Positions 1-7,957 of a DNA stretch of 25,357 nucleotides are shown piece by piece (the first letter of the stretch is position 1; every line of letters begins with the position of its first letter). The notes beneath the pieces are model-generated. The model was not told the origin of the DNA and ran no database searches. It saw only the letters and a program-made list of their open reading frames with translations. The stretch is from a virus, in IMG/VR virus record IMGVR_UViG_3300030118_000930, positions 1 through 25,357 of that record; one strand, written 5' to 3'. The position numbers and the translations under genes were made by a program.

Positions 1-683
1 ACACCATTGAATGCACTAGCAGTCTGCTTATGACTGGCGGTCATTAATACTGTATCAGGTGAACCACCATTAGTGAAACATACTAAAAGACCAGCTTTTA
101 ATAATGCTTCTGTGTAGTCTCTTGCAGTACCACCAGCGATTGCAGCAGCACCAGTTCCTAGAGGAACTGCTGAAGGCGATCCATTTTTAGAGTAGTTGTT
201 AGTTGGTGATGCTGGGCCATACCATGTGCCTACAGATGCAGACTTTCTAGCAGTTGAAGCATTACCAGCTACTTTAGCTTGTTCTACTCCGATCATGGAG
301 CTTTCCATGTCTCGCTTGAGTTCTTTACCCATTTTAGCTAGTTGATAAGCCATCTGCTCACCCATACCAGCATTATCTACTGATGAATCTGAACCTGAAA
401 TGGTTACTGATTTTGCAGAGATTTGAGTATAGTTAGTTAAACGAGAAGTATCTGCTCTTGCTTCTCCTGTATAGTCGTCACCTTCAACTTGTGCGTTGGT
501 TGTACTAGCAGCAGTAAGTGAATCTGTCTGCCATTGATGTAGTGTGTTTGTAGCTGTACCTTTAGATGCGTTGCTCATAAAAGGGGTTTCTGTAGGACTA
601 ATATTGTATATTATGTCAGCTAAATCTTCCCTAATAGGATTAACTAAATCGTAAGTGTCCAGCGTATTGGTCGGTTGGGCCAT
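1..683 (-). CDS. Major capsid protein, SU10/DUF5309-like (3' end cut by window)
   Basis: This is probably the major head protein that forms the phage shell. Only the N-terminal 227 codons are present, because the gene runs off the left edge. The start at 683 reads MAQPTNTLDTYDLVNPIRED and is preceded by an AAAGGAAT ribosome site. The motif sequence ISPTETPFMS, followed by a TLHQWQTDSL stretch and a region rich in Ala, Gly, Ser and Thr, is typical of the DUF5309 group of HK97-fold capsid proteins; this is from family knowledge, not a search. It lies 25 bp downstream of the scaffold gene in the usual scaffold-then-capsid order. Confidence 0.85.
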   Translation of the reverse strand, partial: MAQPTNTLDTYDLVNPIREDLADIIYNISPTETPFMSNASKGTATNTLHQWQTDSLTAASTTNAQVEGDDYTGEARADTSRLTNYTQISAKSVTISGSDSSVDNAGMGEQMAYQLAKMGKELKRDMESSMIGVEQAKVAGNASTARKSASVGTWYGPASPTNNYSKNGSPSAVPLGTGAAAIAGGTARDYTEALLKAGLLVCFTNGGSPDTVLMTASHKQTASAFNG

Positions 684-708
684 TACTTATTCCTTTCTTT
701 AGTTATTA

Positions 709-1734
709 TTAAGAATACATCTCTTTAAGAATGGAAACTGCGTCTTGCATTTTTCCTGATCTTTTCAGAGTTGCTTTTTTAGATTTCAATCGTTTTGCAT
801 TATCACTATCATCTTGTACTTTAGGACTACTAGAACTAACCACTTTCGATACCTTCGTTACTTTTTTATTATTTAGATTAGCTTTCTTTAACTTATCGTA
901 TCGATAAGCATTGGCTAACATCATAACTGCTCGGTGATCTACTAACATTGCAATTTCTTGATCGGTATAACCAATAGACTTTGCATAGTTAGTTAAGTTC
1001 TTTACGAACTCTGGGCCTTTATCTTTGTCGCCATAGACAGGTAGTTTTTCAGCAAGAAGTTTTCTCTCATTATCTAAATATTGAGAATAGACCTTTTCGC
1101 TTTCTTGTTGTTTTTCTTGGCGAATACGATCTTGTTCTTGTTGAGCTGCTAGTTGTAACTCTTTTCTGCGATCTTGTTCAGCTTTCTGTTTTACAAACTC
1201 TGCTGGATCTTCTTGGTAGAGTCTTTCCATATCGACTTGAGGTTCGGTAGCTCTTAGTTGTTCGGATAATACTTGAAGTTGCTTTTCGTATTGATCTCTT
1301 TTGATTTTAGCCTCCTCGTTTAACCTGGTGTTTTCGTTTTTTAATTCTTCAACACTTTTTCTATCTTGCGATAGTTTTTCGGTTTTACGAGTATAATCAC
1401 TTTGTCGAGAATATCCCTTTTTGAGTTCTTCAAGTGTGACTTCAGTCTCCTCACCATTTACAGTAAGTTTATAAAGTTCTTGATTAGTATCTGAAGGTGT
1501 TTCATCTTCAATTTGATCTATTAGTTCTGAATCTTCTAAAGTTTCTTCGATATTCGTTTCCGAGTCGCTTCCTTCTTTAGTTGATTCTTCACTTGCAGTT
1601 TCTTGATTCCCTGAGGCATTGAGTAGGGTTTTCAAGTTTTCTGCTGCCTCTCCTATATTGAGAGAATTGGGCTTTGGTGCAACAGATTCATTTTGAGTTT
1701 CTGTTGCAGAGTCCATTGCTGGTTGTTCTGCCAT
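709..1734 (-). CDS. Capsid scaffolding/assembly protein
   Basis: This 341-aa protein is very acidic in its first 85 residues (Glu, Ser and Asp rich, no Cys). A short conserved-looking block at about residues 89-118 follows, containing LTVNGEETEVTLEELKKGYS and then RQSDYTRKTEKL. A long charged coiled coil spans about residues 118-225, and the C-terminus is basic (Lys-Ser rich). That layout, the block resembling known podovirus scaffolds, and its place directly before the capsid gene indicate an internal scaffold that guides procapsid assembly and leaves or is cleaved afterwards. The basic tail could be the capsid-contacting part, which is inference. No protease gene is visible nearby. Confidence 0.75.
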   Translation of the reverse strand: MAEQPAMDSATETQNESVAPKPNSLNIGEAAENLKTLLNASGNQETASEESTKEGSDSETNIEETLEDSELIDQIEDETPSDTNQELYKLTVNGEETEVTLEELKKGYSRQSDYTRKTEKLSQDRKSVEELKNENTRLNEEAKIKRDQYEKQLQVLSEQLRATEPQVDMERLYQEDPAEFVKQKAEQDRRKELQLAAQQEQDRIRQEKQQESEKVYSQYLDNERKLLAEKLPVYGDKDKGPEFVKNLTNYAKSIGYTDQEIAMLVDHRAVMMLANAYRYDKLKKANLNNKKVTKVSKVVSSSSPKVQDDSDNAKRLKSKKATLKRSGKMQDAVSILKEMYS

Positions 1735-1744
1735 TTAATTACTC

Positions 1745-1975
1745 CTATTTTTTTATGATTTTACCAGTCTCCATAACAGACTGTATTTGCATCACAACGA
1801 GTTCTAACATTCTCCTCATAACGAAAATGTTTTCCCTCTGTTCTGAACTTTTGAGATCACTATTTAACCATTCTTGATTAAGGTCGGATCGAATTTTGTT
1901 TACTGCTTCTATAAATAATGGGTGTTCTAGTATTTGTTTAGCTTCTTGACTTTGTTTTTGTTCGTTATCTGCCAT
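1745..1975 (-). CDS. Small hypothetical protein in the head module
   Basis: This 76-aa protein is charged and probably mostly helical, starting MADNEQKQSQEAKQILEHPL. No family is recognised. It contains a segment LEHPLFIEAVNKIRSDLNQEW resembling small helical proteins found between portal and scaffold genes in several podoviruses. Its start shares one base with the end of the preceding gene (stop/start junction at 1975), so it is likely translationally coupled. It is most likely a minor head or assembly factor, judged only by position. Confidence 0.6.
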   Translation of the reverse strand: MADNEQKQSQEAKQILEHPLFIEAVNKIRSDLNQEWLNSDLKSSEQRENIFVMRRMLELVVMQIQSVMETGKIIKK

Positions 1976-2898
1976 TATAAACCATATCTAAAACCAGCTT
2001 TCGCACCAGTTTTTGCAGTATCTTTGTATTTTTGCCTTCTGTTAAAGTTTTGCATTGATCTTCCACCTGATGTGTCACCTAAATTATTTGAATATGATTT
2101 TATTGTTGATGCACCAAAGTCAGATTGAAATGGTTGAGATGTAACATTAAGACCAGCATAGACATTACCCATATCATCAGCTTTATCACCTCTTGTAGTG
2201 ACATCAGCCATAGCTTGAGCTTCTTCTTCTGTTCTACCTAAAGTATTTTGTGCAAAATCCATCATGTTGTCTTTGGCTAATTGGTTTTCAAATGCCTGGT
2301 TAGCTTGTACTAAGTTTAAATTGCCACCTTTTGCCCAACTATAACCACCATCATCTCTTTTATTTATAACTCCAGCATCAGCTAATCTTTTAGCATCTAA
2401 ATAAACACCTAACTGACCAAAGGGTGTAAATCTTTTATATAAACCACTTAATCCATCACCATATAAATCTAGTTTTTTGTTAGGATCATTAGGATCAAAG
2501 TAAGATTGAACATCATCGGCTGTACTACCACCTAGACCTAAGTTCATAAAGGCATTTTGTTCAGGACTATAAACACTTCCGACACCCTCATAAGGTGAAG
2601 GTGTTGTTTCATTATCACTATCACCATTCAATTCTTCTGGTGCTACTTCAGCTATAACACAGGCCTGAAGCACAGGATCGTAAACTCTGCCCTCTCCAGG
2701 ATAAAGTTCTTCACAATTAGGAACTGTTGGATCAGGTGAGGGTTGGGCTGCTGGTGGCACAAAAGGAGTACTATCAACTAAATAGGGGTTTGTTGATGGT
2801 GTTGTGTAAGGAGGAAGGCCACCAGACATATTGTTGAGGTAATTGTTTATAATTCCTTGAGCTTGAGTTGATTGAAAAAATGGTGATTCAAATGCCAT
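1975..2898 (-). CDS. Hypothetical virion-module protein, 307 aa
   Basis: No family is recognised. The first 110 residues are rich in Pro, Ser, Thr and Asn and look disordered. They hold a Cys pair in the pattern CEELYPGEGRVYDP followed by LQACV, which resembles short Cys-bounded repeats seen in other phage structural proteins. The rest is Gly, Asn, Asp and Gln rich, with a helical part at about residues 190-235 and a basic Arg-Lys end. It begins at the portal stop (one-base overlap) and ends at the next start, so it is part of one tightly packed transcript. A minor head or internal protein is plausible by position only. Confidence 0.65.
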   Translation of the reverse strand: MAFESPFFQSTQAQGIINNYLNNMSGGLPPYTTPSTNPYLVDSTPFVPPAAQPSPDPTVPNCEELYPGEGRVYDPVLQACVIAEVAPEELNGDSDNETTPSPYEGVGSVYSPEQNAFMNLGLGGSTADDVQSYFDPNDPNKKLDLYGDGLSGLYKRFTPFGQLGVYLDAKRLADAGVINKRDDGGYSWAKGGNLNLVQANQAFENQLAKDNMMDFAQNTLGRTEEEAQAMADVTTRGDKADDMGNVYAGLNVTSQPFQSDFGASTIKSYSNNLGDTSGGRSMQNFNRRQKYKDTAKTGAKAGFRYGL

Positions 2899-4916
2899 TA
2901 GTTAATTCCTTGTTCTATAATTTTTGTTGCTAGTTTTTCTTTTTCTAATTGTCTTGCATCAGTCTCTTTTACAACTTGTGTTGCTAGTTTCTGTTGATCG
3001 AGATTTAACTTTTCTAATTTATATTGTTCATCAGACTGCTGCTTTCTAGCTTTCAGTTGTAGGTCTGCTTGATCTTTTGCTTGGAGTCTTTGAAGTTCTT
3101 GTTGTGCTAATTGTACTGTTGGATCTTGTTGTGGTTGTTTTGGTGGAGGAGGAGGCATTGTTGCTGGATTGTTAAAGAACTGACTTGCGTCTTTGTAACC
3201 AGCATTCTCTAAATACTTCTCTAAGGTATTATAAATCTTTTGAGGATCGACAATACCCATACCACCAGCACCGATTAGTTTTTCTTGGACTGCCAAAACA
3301 CGACTTAAAACTTCGAGTCTTTGATCTTGTGATCCTGTACCAAGTCCAACTTGTACTGTTGCGTTATATCTATCCACCCACTCTCTAGGGTTCATAGGTA
3401 CAAACTGATTTCTCAGTTTAATAATTCTTTCTTGATCCTGGTACTTACACACTAAGGTTAAGATACCTTGAAACATTCTTTTAATACCTTCACTAAAGTT
3501 ACGAGCATACAGCTCTATTCTTTGAGTAGAAGCATTCATCATCACATTCGCACTTGTAGCTGTAGTGTGTGATTTATTTATTTGATCGGCATCTAATCCC
3601 ATTTGGACTTTAGAAACACCTGATCTTCCTTCTCTTATTTGATCGACTTTCTCTATCATCGCCAATCCCTCTTGCATAAAGTTAGGGGAAGCTAGGGGTG
3701 TGACAGCATTGGGTGATTTCACTCTCACAATTCCCCCAGCTCTTGATGTAAGGAGATCATCAATGTTTGCTTGTCCATCTACTACAACTGTTCTTGCGTT
3801 GTTTTGTAGATAAGCATTATTAAGAGTTTGCCTGAGAAGGGTAGTCTTAATTTCTTGAACATCGCCAATTAAATCATAAATGGATAATCCATAGAACCGA
3901 TGAGGCATAGGGATAGCAGTAAGAGTAGCAAAAGGTATTTGTTCAATGGGTTCATTTTCTAATATGTGGTATGCGTTAGGCCCAGAACCTCCTACTACGA
4001 TGTGTCTAAGTTCAGCTATTCCATCATTGTCGTAATCGCACTTCATATAAGCATCGACTACTGATACTCTCGTCAATAAAGGATCGATGTTTTGGAACTC
4101 TTGAGGCATAGTCTCATCATCAAAAGACCTTCTAGTTACTGCCTCTGTGTTATAAACTTCTTCATCAGCTACAGGTAATTCATTAACAATCTTTTTGTCA
4201 AAACCTTCACTAATTAATTCTGATCTTGTTTTAAAAACTCTTTGTGCAATAAAATTACAATCATCTAAGCTAGTAGCAGTCTTACTAATAAGCATACTCT
4301 CTGGTGGAACATTCTCTACAACTACACGACCATAATTTTTAACTCTTTTAACAGTAACATTGTAGGTAGCTTCCATCATATCGATACTATCAATATCTAG
4401 TTCTGTATTAGTATCTTCTACTTCTACAACTTCTACTTCAGGATCAGCTAATAATGCCTGGTACTCAGCAGTAGATAAATTTTCATAAGACTCTTGTTTT
4501 TGTTCTTTGTCTTTTTTCCAATAGTATTTAACAAAACCATTTTTAGAGATCAGAGCATCTTTAAACATAGTATGTAGAATAGAATAACCATTGTTATCCT
4601 TCATAAAGATATGGTTGATGTAATCTGATGCTTGATCTGCGTAAGCAACATCTTCTGGGCCTTGTGGCTCAAATCGAACTATGCTTTCACCTTGAGTAAA
4701 GATACGCATCATAGAAGGCAAGATACTTTCTACTACTTCTAAAACATCTTGTGATCTTACTTGGGATTGTCCTTCGACTTCGTTGCCTAATGGCTCACCT
4801 AAATAAAACTTTAAAGCATTCTTTCTTTGTTGTGTTAGCTCTCCACCATAAAACCCTAATGAGTTTGTGATCTCTTGCGATATTAATGCTTTTAATTTTT
4901 CTTTTGTAAATTTCAT
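2898..4916 (-). CDS. Portal protein
   Basis: This 672-aa protein is the likely dodecameric portal through which DNA enters and leaves the head. The N-terminal region has a pattern common to podovirus-type portals: RSQDVLEVVESILPSMMRIF at about residues 53-73, a region beginning FEPQGPEDVAYADQASDYIN, and FVKYYWKK. The middle carries a conserved-looking IPFATLTAIPMPHRFYGLSI segment and then repeated turns with Asn-Asn and Asn-Ala. The last 80 residues are Gln and Lys rich coiled coil, with a Pro run before it. Length fits the 600-750 aa class. The start overlaps the terminase stop by 4 bp, which supports coupled translation. An exact subfamily was not assigned. Confidence 0.9.
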   Translation of the reverse strand: MKFTKEKLKALISQEITNSLGFYGGELTQQRKNALKFYLGEPLGNEVEGQSQVRSQDVLEVVESILPSMMRIFTQGESIVRFEPQGPEDVAYADQASDYINHIFMKDNNGYSILHTMFKDALISKNGFVKYYWKKDKEQKQESYENLSTAEYQALLADPEVEVVEVEDTNTELDIDSIDMMEATYNVTVKRVKNYGRVVVENVPPESMLISKTATSLDDCNFIAQRVFKTRSELISEGFDKKIVNELPVADEEVYNTEAVTRRSFDDETMPQEFQNIDPLLTRVSVVDAYMKCDYDNDGIAELRHIVVGGSGPNAYHILENEPIEQIPFATLTAIPMPHRFYGLSIYDLIGDVQEIKTTLLRQTLNNAYLQNNARTVVVDGQANIDDLLTSRAGGIVRVKSPNAVTPLASPNFMQEGLAMIEKVDQIREGRSGVSKVQMGLDADQINKSHTTATSANVMMNASTQRIELYARNFSEGIKRMFQGILTLVCKYQDQERIIKLRNQFVPMNPREWVDRYNATVQVGLGTGSQDQRLEVLSRVLAVQEKLIGAGGMGIVDPQKIYNTLEKYLENAGYKDASQFFNNPATMPPPPPKQPQQDPTVQLAQQELQRLQAKDQADLQLKARKQQSDEQYKLEKLNLDQQKLATQVVKETDARQLEKEKLATKIIEQGIN

Positions 4917-6163
4917 ACTATTCCTAATCTGGGATATTTAATTTCTGACGACCAGTTCTTTGTTTCTTGTAATCCTGTACAGACATATCTAAAGGCATCA
5001 GCACTATGTGATGTCCAATCGTGTTGTGGTCTGTTTTTTGTTTCACCTTTATCGGTGACTGCCCATCGATATTGTCTCAAGGCATCTAATCCATCTTTTG
5101 TTTTTTCATAGTCAAACCAACATCTACCAAGTGTCATTCTGGTTGCGTTAATACCATCTTCAATAGACATCTTCGGTACAATGCTTGTCACTAATCCTAG
5201 TGATTGAGCTATTTCTAATCTTGATTTACCAGTTCCAATCTCTCGTACATTAGCATCATGGGGTAGGTAGTGGGTATCATAGACATAACCTCGATCATCC
5301 AGGACTGATGCGTAATACTCTAGCGACTCACCACTATCTTCAAAGTAATCTATAAGGTGGATTGCTGAACCTTTTTGCTGCACAAACCATATTGCAGTCT
5401 TATCTCGCATACCTAGATCCCAGTAAGTATCTACTTTAATAGTAGAGTCATAAGGAACTTTCGTAATACGACCTTCGGTGTCTGCCTTAGCTAATGATTG
5501 TGAATAGATAGCTCCTATAGCAGAGCTTTCAAAACTACATTCATATTCTGCCTCGTATATTTCAGGAGGCATCATTGATTTAGCTGCTGCTAGTTCTTCT
5601 TCATCTACAATCTTTGTTTCACTAGCTTTAAAACTTTTTGCGTACCAATTCTCATCCTGAAGTCCATGATTATAGAGTTCAAAGAACGAATTATGTCCTT
5701 GTGGAGTTCCAATAGCCACCATAAACCCTTTACGATCAGATAATGCTGGTCTAATAACCTCAGTCCACATTTTGGGAGGCATTTGTGCTACCTCATCAAG
5801 AACCACACCATCCATATACAATCCTTTAAGGGTTTGTGGTCTCTCACAACCGAGTAATTGTATTCTTCCACCATTAGGAAGATCAGCTCGTAGTTCTGTT
5901 TCGTGATATTCCATCTTCGGGAGAACTGATGTGTAATATTTTAAGTAATCCCAGGCTATTCTCTTAGCCATGCTATAAGTCGGTGCTATATAATAATACC
6001 GAGGTCTCGGCAACTTACATTGTAGGCACTTCTTAATCAGCTCATTAACTGTGAGGACTGTCTTGCCAAATCTTCTATGACAGACCAGGACTGAGAACCT
6101 GGCTAAATTCTTATGTATTTCTTTTTGTAGTGGTCTTGGTTTGTAGGGAATGGTTATTTTCAT
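4913..6163 (-). CDS. Terminase large subunit (packaging ATPase-nuclease)
   Basis: This 416-aa motor protein pumps DNA into the prohead and cuts it. Visible motifs are the Walker A variant CHRRFGKT at residues 28-35, Walker B GVVLDE at 119-124, the coupling motif AIGTP at 150-154, and a C-terminal RNase H-like nuclease. The nuclease acidic residues are probably Asp249 (YWDLG), Asp303 (LPHDA) and Asp389 (HSADAFRY). The length is slightly short for the family but both domains are present. It overlaps the methyltransferase gene upstream and the portal gene downstream by 4 bp each. The small subunit is not adjacent; it lies about 2.5 kb upstream in the same orientation. Confidence 0.95.
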   Translation of the reverse strand: MKITIPYKPRPLQKEIHKNLARFSVLVCHRRFGKTVLTVNELIKKCLQCKLPRPRYYYIAPTYSMAKRIAWDYLKYYTSVLPKMEYHETELRADLPNGGRIQLLGCERPQTLKGLYMDGVVLDEVAQMPPKMWTEVIRPALSDRKGFMVAIGTPQGHNSFFELYNHGLQDENWYAKSFKASETKIVDEEELAAAKSMMPPEIYEAEYECSFESSAIGAIYSQSLAKADTEGRITKVPYDSTIKVDTYWDLGMRDKTAIWFVQQKGSAIHLIDYFEDSGESLEYYASVLDDRGYVYDTHYLPHDANVREIGTGKSRLEIAQSLGLVTSIVPKMSIEDGINATRMTLGRCWFDYEKTKDGLDALRQYRWAVTDKGETKNRPQHDWTSHSADAFRYVCTGLQETKNWSSEIKYPRLGIV

Positions 6164-7407
6164 TGATAACTTTCTACAATCGCTTGACCAATGTAATAGG
6201 GTATGTGAGGTACTACTGCGTTTCCGAGGGTTTTAAGTCTGTCCACCCTTTTGGGAATCCCATGAGCCACTCTACCCACTCTGGGTTCAGACTCCCACCA
6301 TTTTCCACCCAATCCTTTTTGTCGTTCTTCGCTATTGTTTGTGGAAGTGAGTTTCTGTGCGAATTGACTACTGCTTTCCCGCTGTCTTTGTAGTCTCTCC
6401 TCGTTGGTGTCGGCCACATTTGTCTCTCCACCACTTTTTCTATCAAAGAACCTTGTTTTCTCTCTCGACTGTTCATCAATCTTTGAGTTGCTTCTACTGT
6501 TTGAGAAGCTGTTGATGGACTTGTTGCTGGAGTTGGCCACATCAATCTTGGATGTGCTACTTGATCGTTCAAACTGATTGGCATTTTCTTTTCCAATTTC
6601 ATCTTCATTCTCTTTACTGAATTGGCCCCTCTGCCACAATGTGCGTCTGGAGTTCTCCACATTCTCACTTTGTCTGCTAGGTTCAGAGAATGACTGTTCT
6701 TGCCATCCTTCGTTAATCTTCTCCCAGTTGGAGTTAGTTTCATGTTGGGATGTTCTATCTCTTGTGTCGTTGGAGTCGGCCACATCTTCGGAGTCCAATC
6801 TTTCATTCGTGGAGGGGTGAGAGATCCCATTTGCATTCCCTCTGCCTCTTCCTTCGTAATAACTCCATGATCTACTTTTCTTCGATAAGCTGTTATCGAT
6901 CCCTCGCATGGCATTAGCGATGCTACCGGAGTAGGCCACAGTCCAGACTCGTTCTCTTTTGTGGTTGGCACCGATGCTAGCAGCTGAAATACTAAATGTC
7001 CTCGAGGAGTAACCTTCACTCGCCAAGTCCTCAAGTACCGAGTCGAGACCGAGTTTAATATGTCCACTAACATTCTCTCCAATAACCCATGTTGGTCGGA
7101 GTTCTTGGATAAGTCTAAAATACTCTGGCCAGAGGTGTCTCGGATCTTGCTCAGCTTTTTGTTTTCCAGCGACTGAGAAGGGCTGACAGGGGTATCCTCC
7201 TGTAATAATGTCGATTGTTCCAATATCTGTTCCTTTTAATTTGCGAATGTCATCAAAAATAGGAACATCAGGCCAATGTTTCTTTAAAACCTTTTGACAA
7301 TAGGGTTCAATCTCACAGAATGCAGCAGTCTCAAAGTGTCCTGTAGCTTCTAATCCTAAACTAAAACCCCCTATACCTGAAAACAGGTCTAGTATTTTTA
7401 ATTTCAC
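6160..7407 (-). CDS. C5 cytosine DNA methyltransferase (Dcm-like)
   Basis: This enzyme transfers a methyl group from S-adenosylmethionine to C5 of cytosine, probably to protect phage DNA from host restriction. Motifs in order are I DLFSGIGG (residues 7-14), IV with the catalytic Cys74 in GGYPCQPFS, VI ENV (111-113), VIII GANHKRERVW (147-156), and IX-X near the end with RVDRLKTLGNAVVP. Between about residues 160 and 365, where the target-recognition part should be, the frame is low complexity (Ser, Asn, Arg, Glu) with repeated VAD or VAN boxes. A second long frame overlaps exactly this part (see the next entry). The start is GTG at 7407, overlapping the previous stop. No partner endonuclease is visible, so it is an orphan enzyme. 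Confidence 0.9.
   Translation of the reverse strand: MKLKILDLFSGIGGFSLGLEATGHFETAAFCEIEPYCQKVLKKHWPDVPIFDDIRKLKGTDIGTIDIITGGYPCQPFSVAGKQKAEQDPRHLWPEYFRLIQELRPTWVIGENVSGHIKLGLDSVLEDLASEGYSSRTFSISAASIGANHKRERVWTVAYSGSIANAMRGIDNSLSKKSRSWSYYEGRGRGNANGISHPSTNERLDSEDVADSNDTRDRTSQHETNSNWEKINEGWQEQSFSEPSRQSENVENSRRTLWQRGQFSKENEDEIGKENANQFERSSSTSKIDVANSSNKSINSFSNSRSNSKIDEQSREKTRFFDRKSGGETNVADTNEERLQRQRESSSQFAQKLTSTNNSEERQKGLGGKWWESEPRVGRVAHGIPKRVDRLKTLGNAVVPHIPYYIGQAIVESYQ
6213..7223 (-). CDS. Overlapping gene inside the methyltransferase, WPTP-repeat protein
   Basis: A 336-codon open frame lies wholly inside the methyltransferase gene, on the same strand but in another frame. It starts with TTG at 7223, preceded by AAAAGGAACAGATA, a good ribosome site. 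The product carries WPTP-type boxes at residues 96, 148, 189 (WRTP), 229 and 270. It ends with GGSLNPEWVEWLMGFPKGWT. From memory, phage proteins with WPTP...RDYKDSG and NPEWVEWLMGFPxGWTD are frequent and often labelled methyltransferase, so this frame looks conserved and not random. Function is unknown; it might supply target recognition or act separately. The alternative is that it is only a mirror of a repetitive methyltransferase region. Confidence 0.6.
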   Translation of the reverse strand: MEQSTLLQEDTPVSPSQSLENKKLSKIRDTSGQSILDLSKNSDQHGLLERMLVDILNSVSTRYLRTWRVKVTPRGHLVFQLLASVPTTKENESGLWPTPVASLMPCEGSITAYRRKVDHGVITKEEAEGMQMGSLTPPRMKDWTPKMWPTPTTQEIEHPNMKLTPTGRRLTKDGKNSHSLNLADKVRMWRTPDAHCGRGANSVKRMKMKLEKKMPISLNDQVAHPRLMWPTPATSPSTASQTVEATQRLMNSRERKQGSLIEKVVERQMWPTPTRRDYKDSGKAVVNSHRNSLPQTIAKNDKKDWVENGGSLNPEWVEWLMGFPKGWTDLKPSETQ

Positions 7408-7574
7408 TCATTCTCTTTCTTATCCCCTTTGTAAATGTCTTGTATTCGTGCAACTGTACTATCAGTAACTATTCCACGACCTGAATTTTGTTTAACTGGT
7501 GTCTTTTCGTTCATGTGTTTAACCATCATGGCAAAGACATCTAATTTTTTTGTGTTTTTTTTAGCTTTTTTCAT
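7404..7574 (-). CDS. Small hypothetical protein before the methyltransferase
   Basis: This basic 56-aa protein starts MKKAKKNTKKLDVFAMMVKH and ends KGDKKENE. No family is recognised. An upstream start at 7604 exists, but it would place the first codons inside the tRNA gene on the other strand, so the internal ATG at 7574 is preferred; its ribosome site is weak. The stop overlaps the GTG start of the methyltransferase, which suggests the two are translated together. A central TDSTVARIQDIYKG segment looks like a short helix. It could be an accessory factor for the enzyme, by position only. Confidence 0.5.
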   Translation of the reverse strand: MKKAKKNTKKLDVFAMMVKHMNEKTPVKQNSGRGIVTDSTVARIQDIYKGDKKENE

Positions 7575-7589
7575 ATAATTAGTACCTAT

Positions 7590-7664
7590 GCTGGTGTAAC
7601 TCATTGGTAGAGTACCTTCTTGGTAAGAAGGGAGTAGGATGTTCGATTCATCTCATCAGCACCA
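7590..7664 (+). tRNA. tRNA-Thr(GGT), with encoded CCA
   Basis: All arms pair by eye. The acceptor GCTGGTG (7590-7596) pairs with CATCAGC (7654-7660). The D stem is ACTC/GAGT with an ATTGGTA loop. The anticodon stem CCTTC/GAAGG holds the loop TTGGTAA, so the anticodon GGT is at 7622-7624. There is a five-base variable loop, and the T stem GGATG/CATCT has a TTCGATT loop. The discriminator A at 7661 is followed by CCA in the DNA. It lies on the plus strand between minus-strand genes, so it needs its own promoter or readthrough. It would read ACC and ACT codons. It may be a translation helper or a relic of a host attachment site. Confidence 0.93.
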
Positions 7665-7665
7665 C

Positions 7666-7863
7666 TTAATCTTTATCCTCAAACTTTTTTTTATTTTCTA
7701 TTTCCCACAAAAGATGATCTCTAATTGTCTTTAAATTTTTTGCAGAGGTATAGTTAAAGAGAGCTTTTATACCAGCGATACCAAGCCAACTTTCTCCATC
7801 CCCACATTCATTTTCTAGTGAGATTTTTTGTATTTCGTCTAATAGTTTTTCTTTTTGTTTCAT
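7666..7863 (-). CDS. Small hypothetical protein
   Basis: This 65-aa charged protein begins MKQKEKLLDEIQKISLENEC and has a central GDGESWLGIAGIKALFNYT segment, then a Lys-Asp rich end. No family is recognised. The start is preceded by a plausible AGTAGGT site. The stop lies 2 bp from the 3' end of the oppositely oriented tRNA-Thr. Upstream are two dyad-symmetric elements and a TATACT hexamer, so this may be the first gene of a separately controlled leftward unit leading into the methyltransferase and terminase. Confidence 0.55.
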   Translation of the reverse strand: MKQKEKLLDEIQKISLENECGDGESWLGIAGIKALFNYTSAKNLKTIRDHLLWEIENKKKFEDKD

Positions 7864-7864
7864 A

Positions 7865-7929
7865 ACAGTTACCTACTTTCATAGTATATGTGTAGTAACT
7901 GTGTATATTTTGGAAAAAATTTTCCAAAA
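7865..7929 (-). promoter_or_regulatory. Putative promoter/operator with two dyads
   Basis: Two inverted repeats lie just upstream of the gene starting at 7863. ACAGTTAC (7865-7872) is mirrored by GTAACTGT (7895-7902) with 22 bp between. TTTTGGAAAA (7908-7917) is mirrored by TTTTCCAAAA (7920-7929) with 2 bp between. A TATACT hexamer (minus strand, 7883-7888) sits between the first pair of arms and could be a -10 box; no good -35 box is seen. The arrangement suggests a repressor-controlled promoter, but the region is very AT-rich and the function is inferred. Confidence 0.4.
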
Positions 7930-7957
7930 AAAATGGTAATTTTTTATTACAAGACCA

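Noticed and set aside
6578-6820. An 80-codon plus-strand frame inside the methyltransferase region
   Set aside because: Opposite-strand shadow of two already overlapping frames, with no ribosome site.
7575-7604. A longer start (7604) for the small gene before the methyltransferase
   Set aside because: It would place the first codons inside the tRNA-Thr gene on the opposite strand; the ATG at 7574 is more economical.
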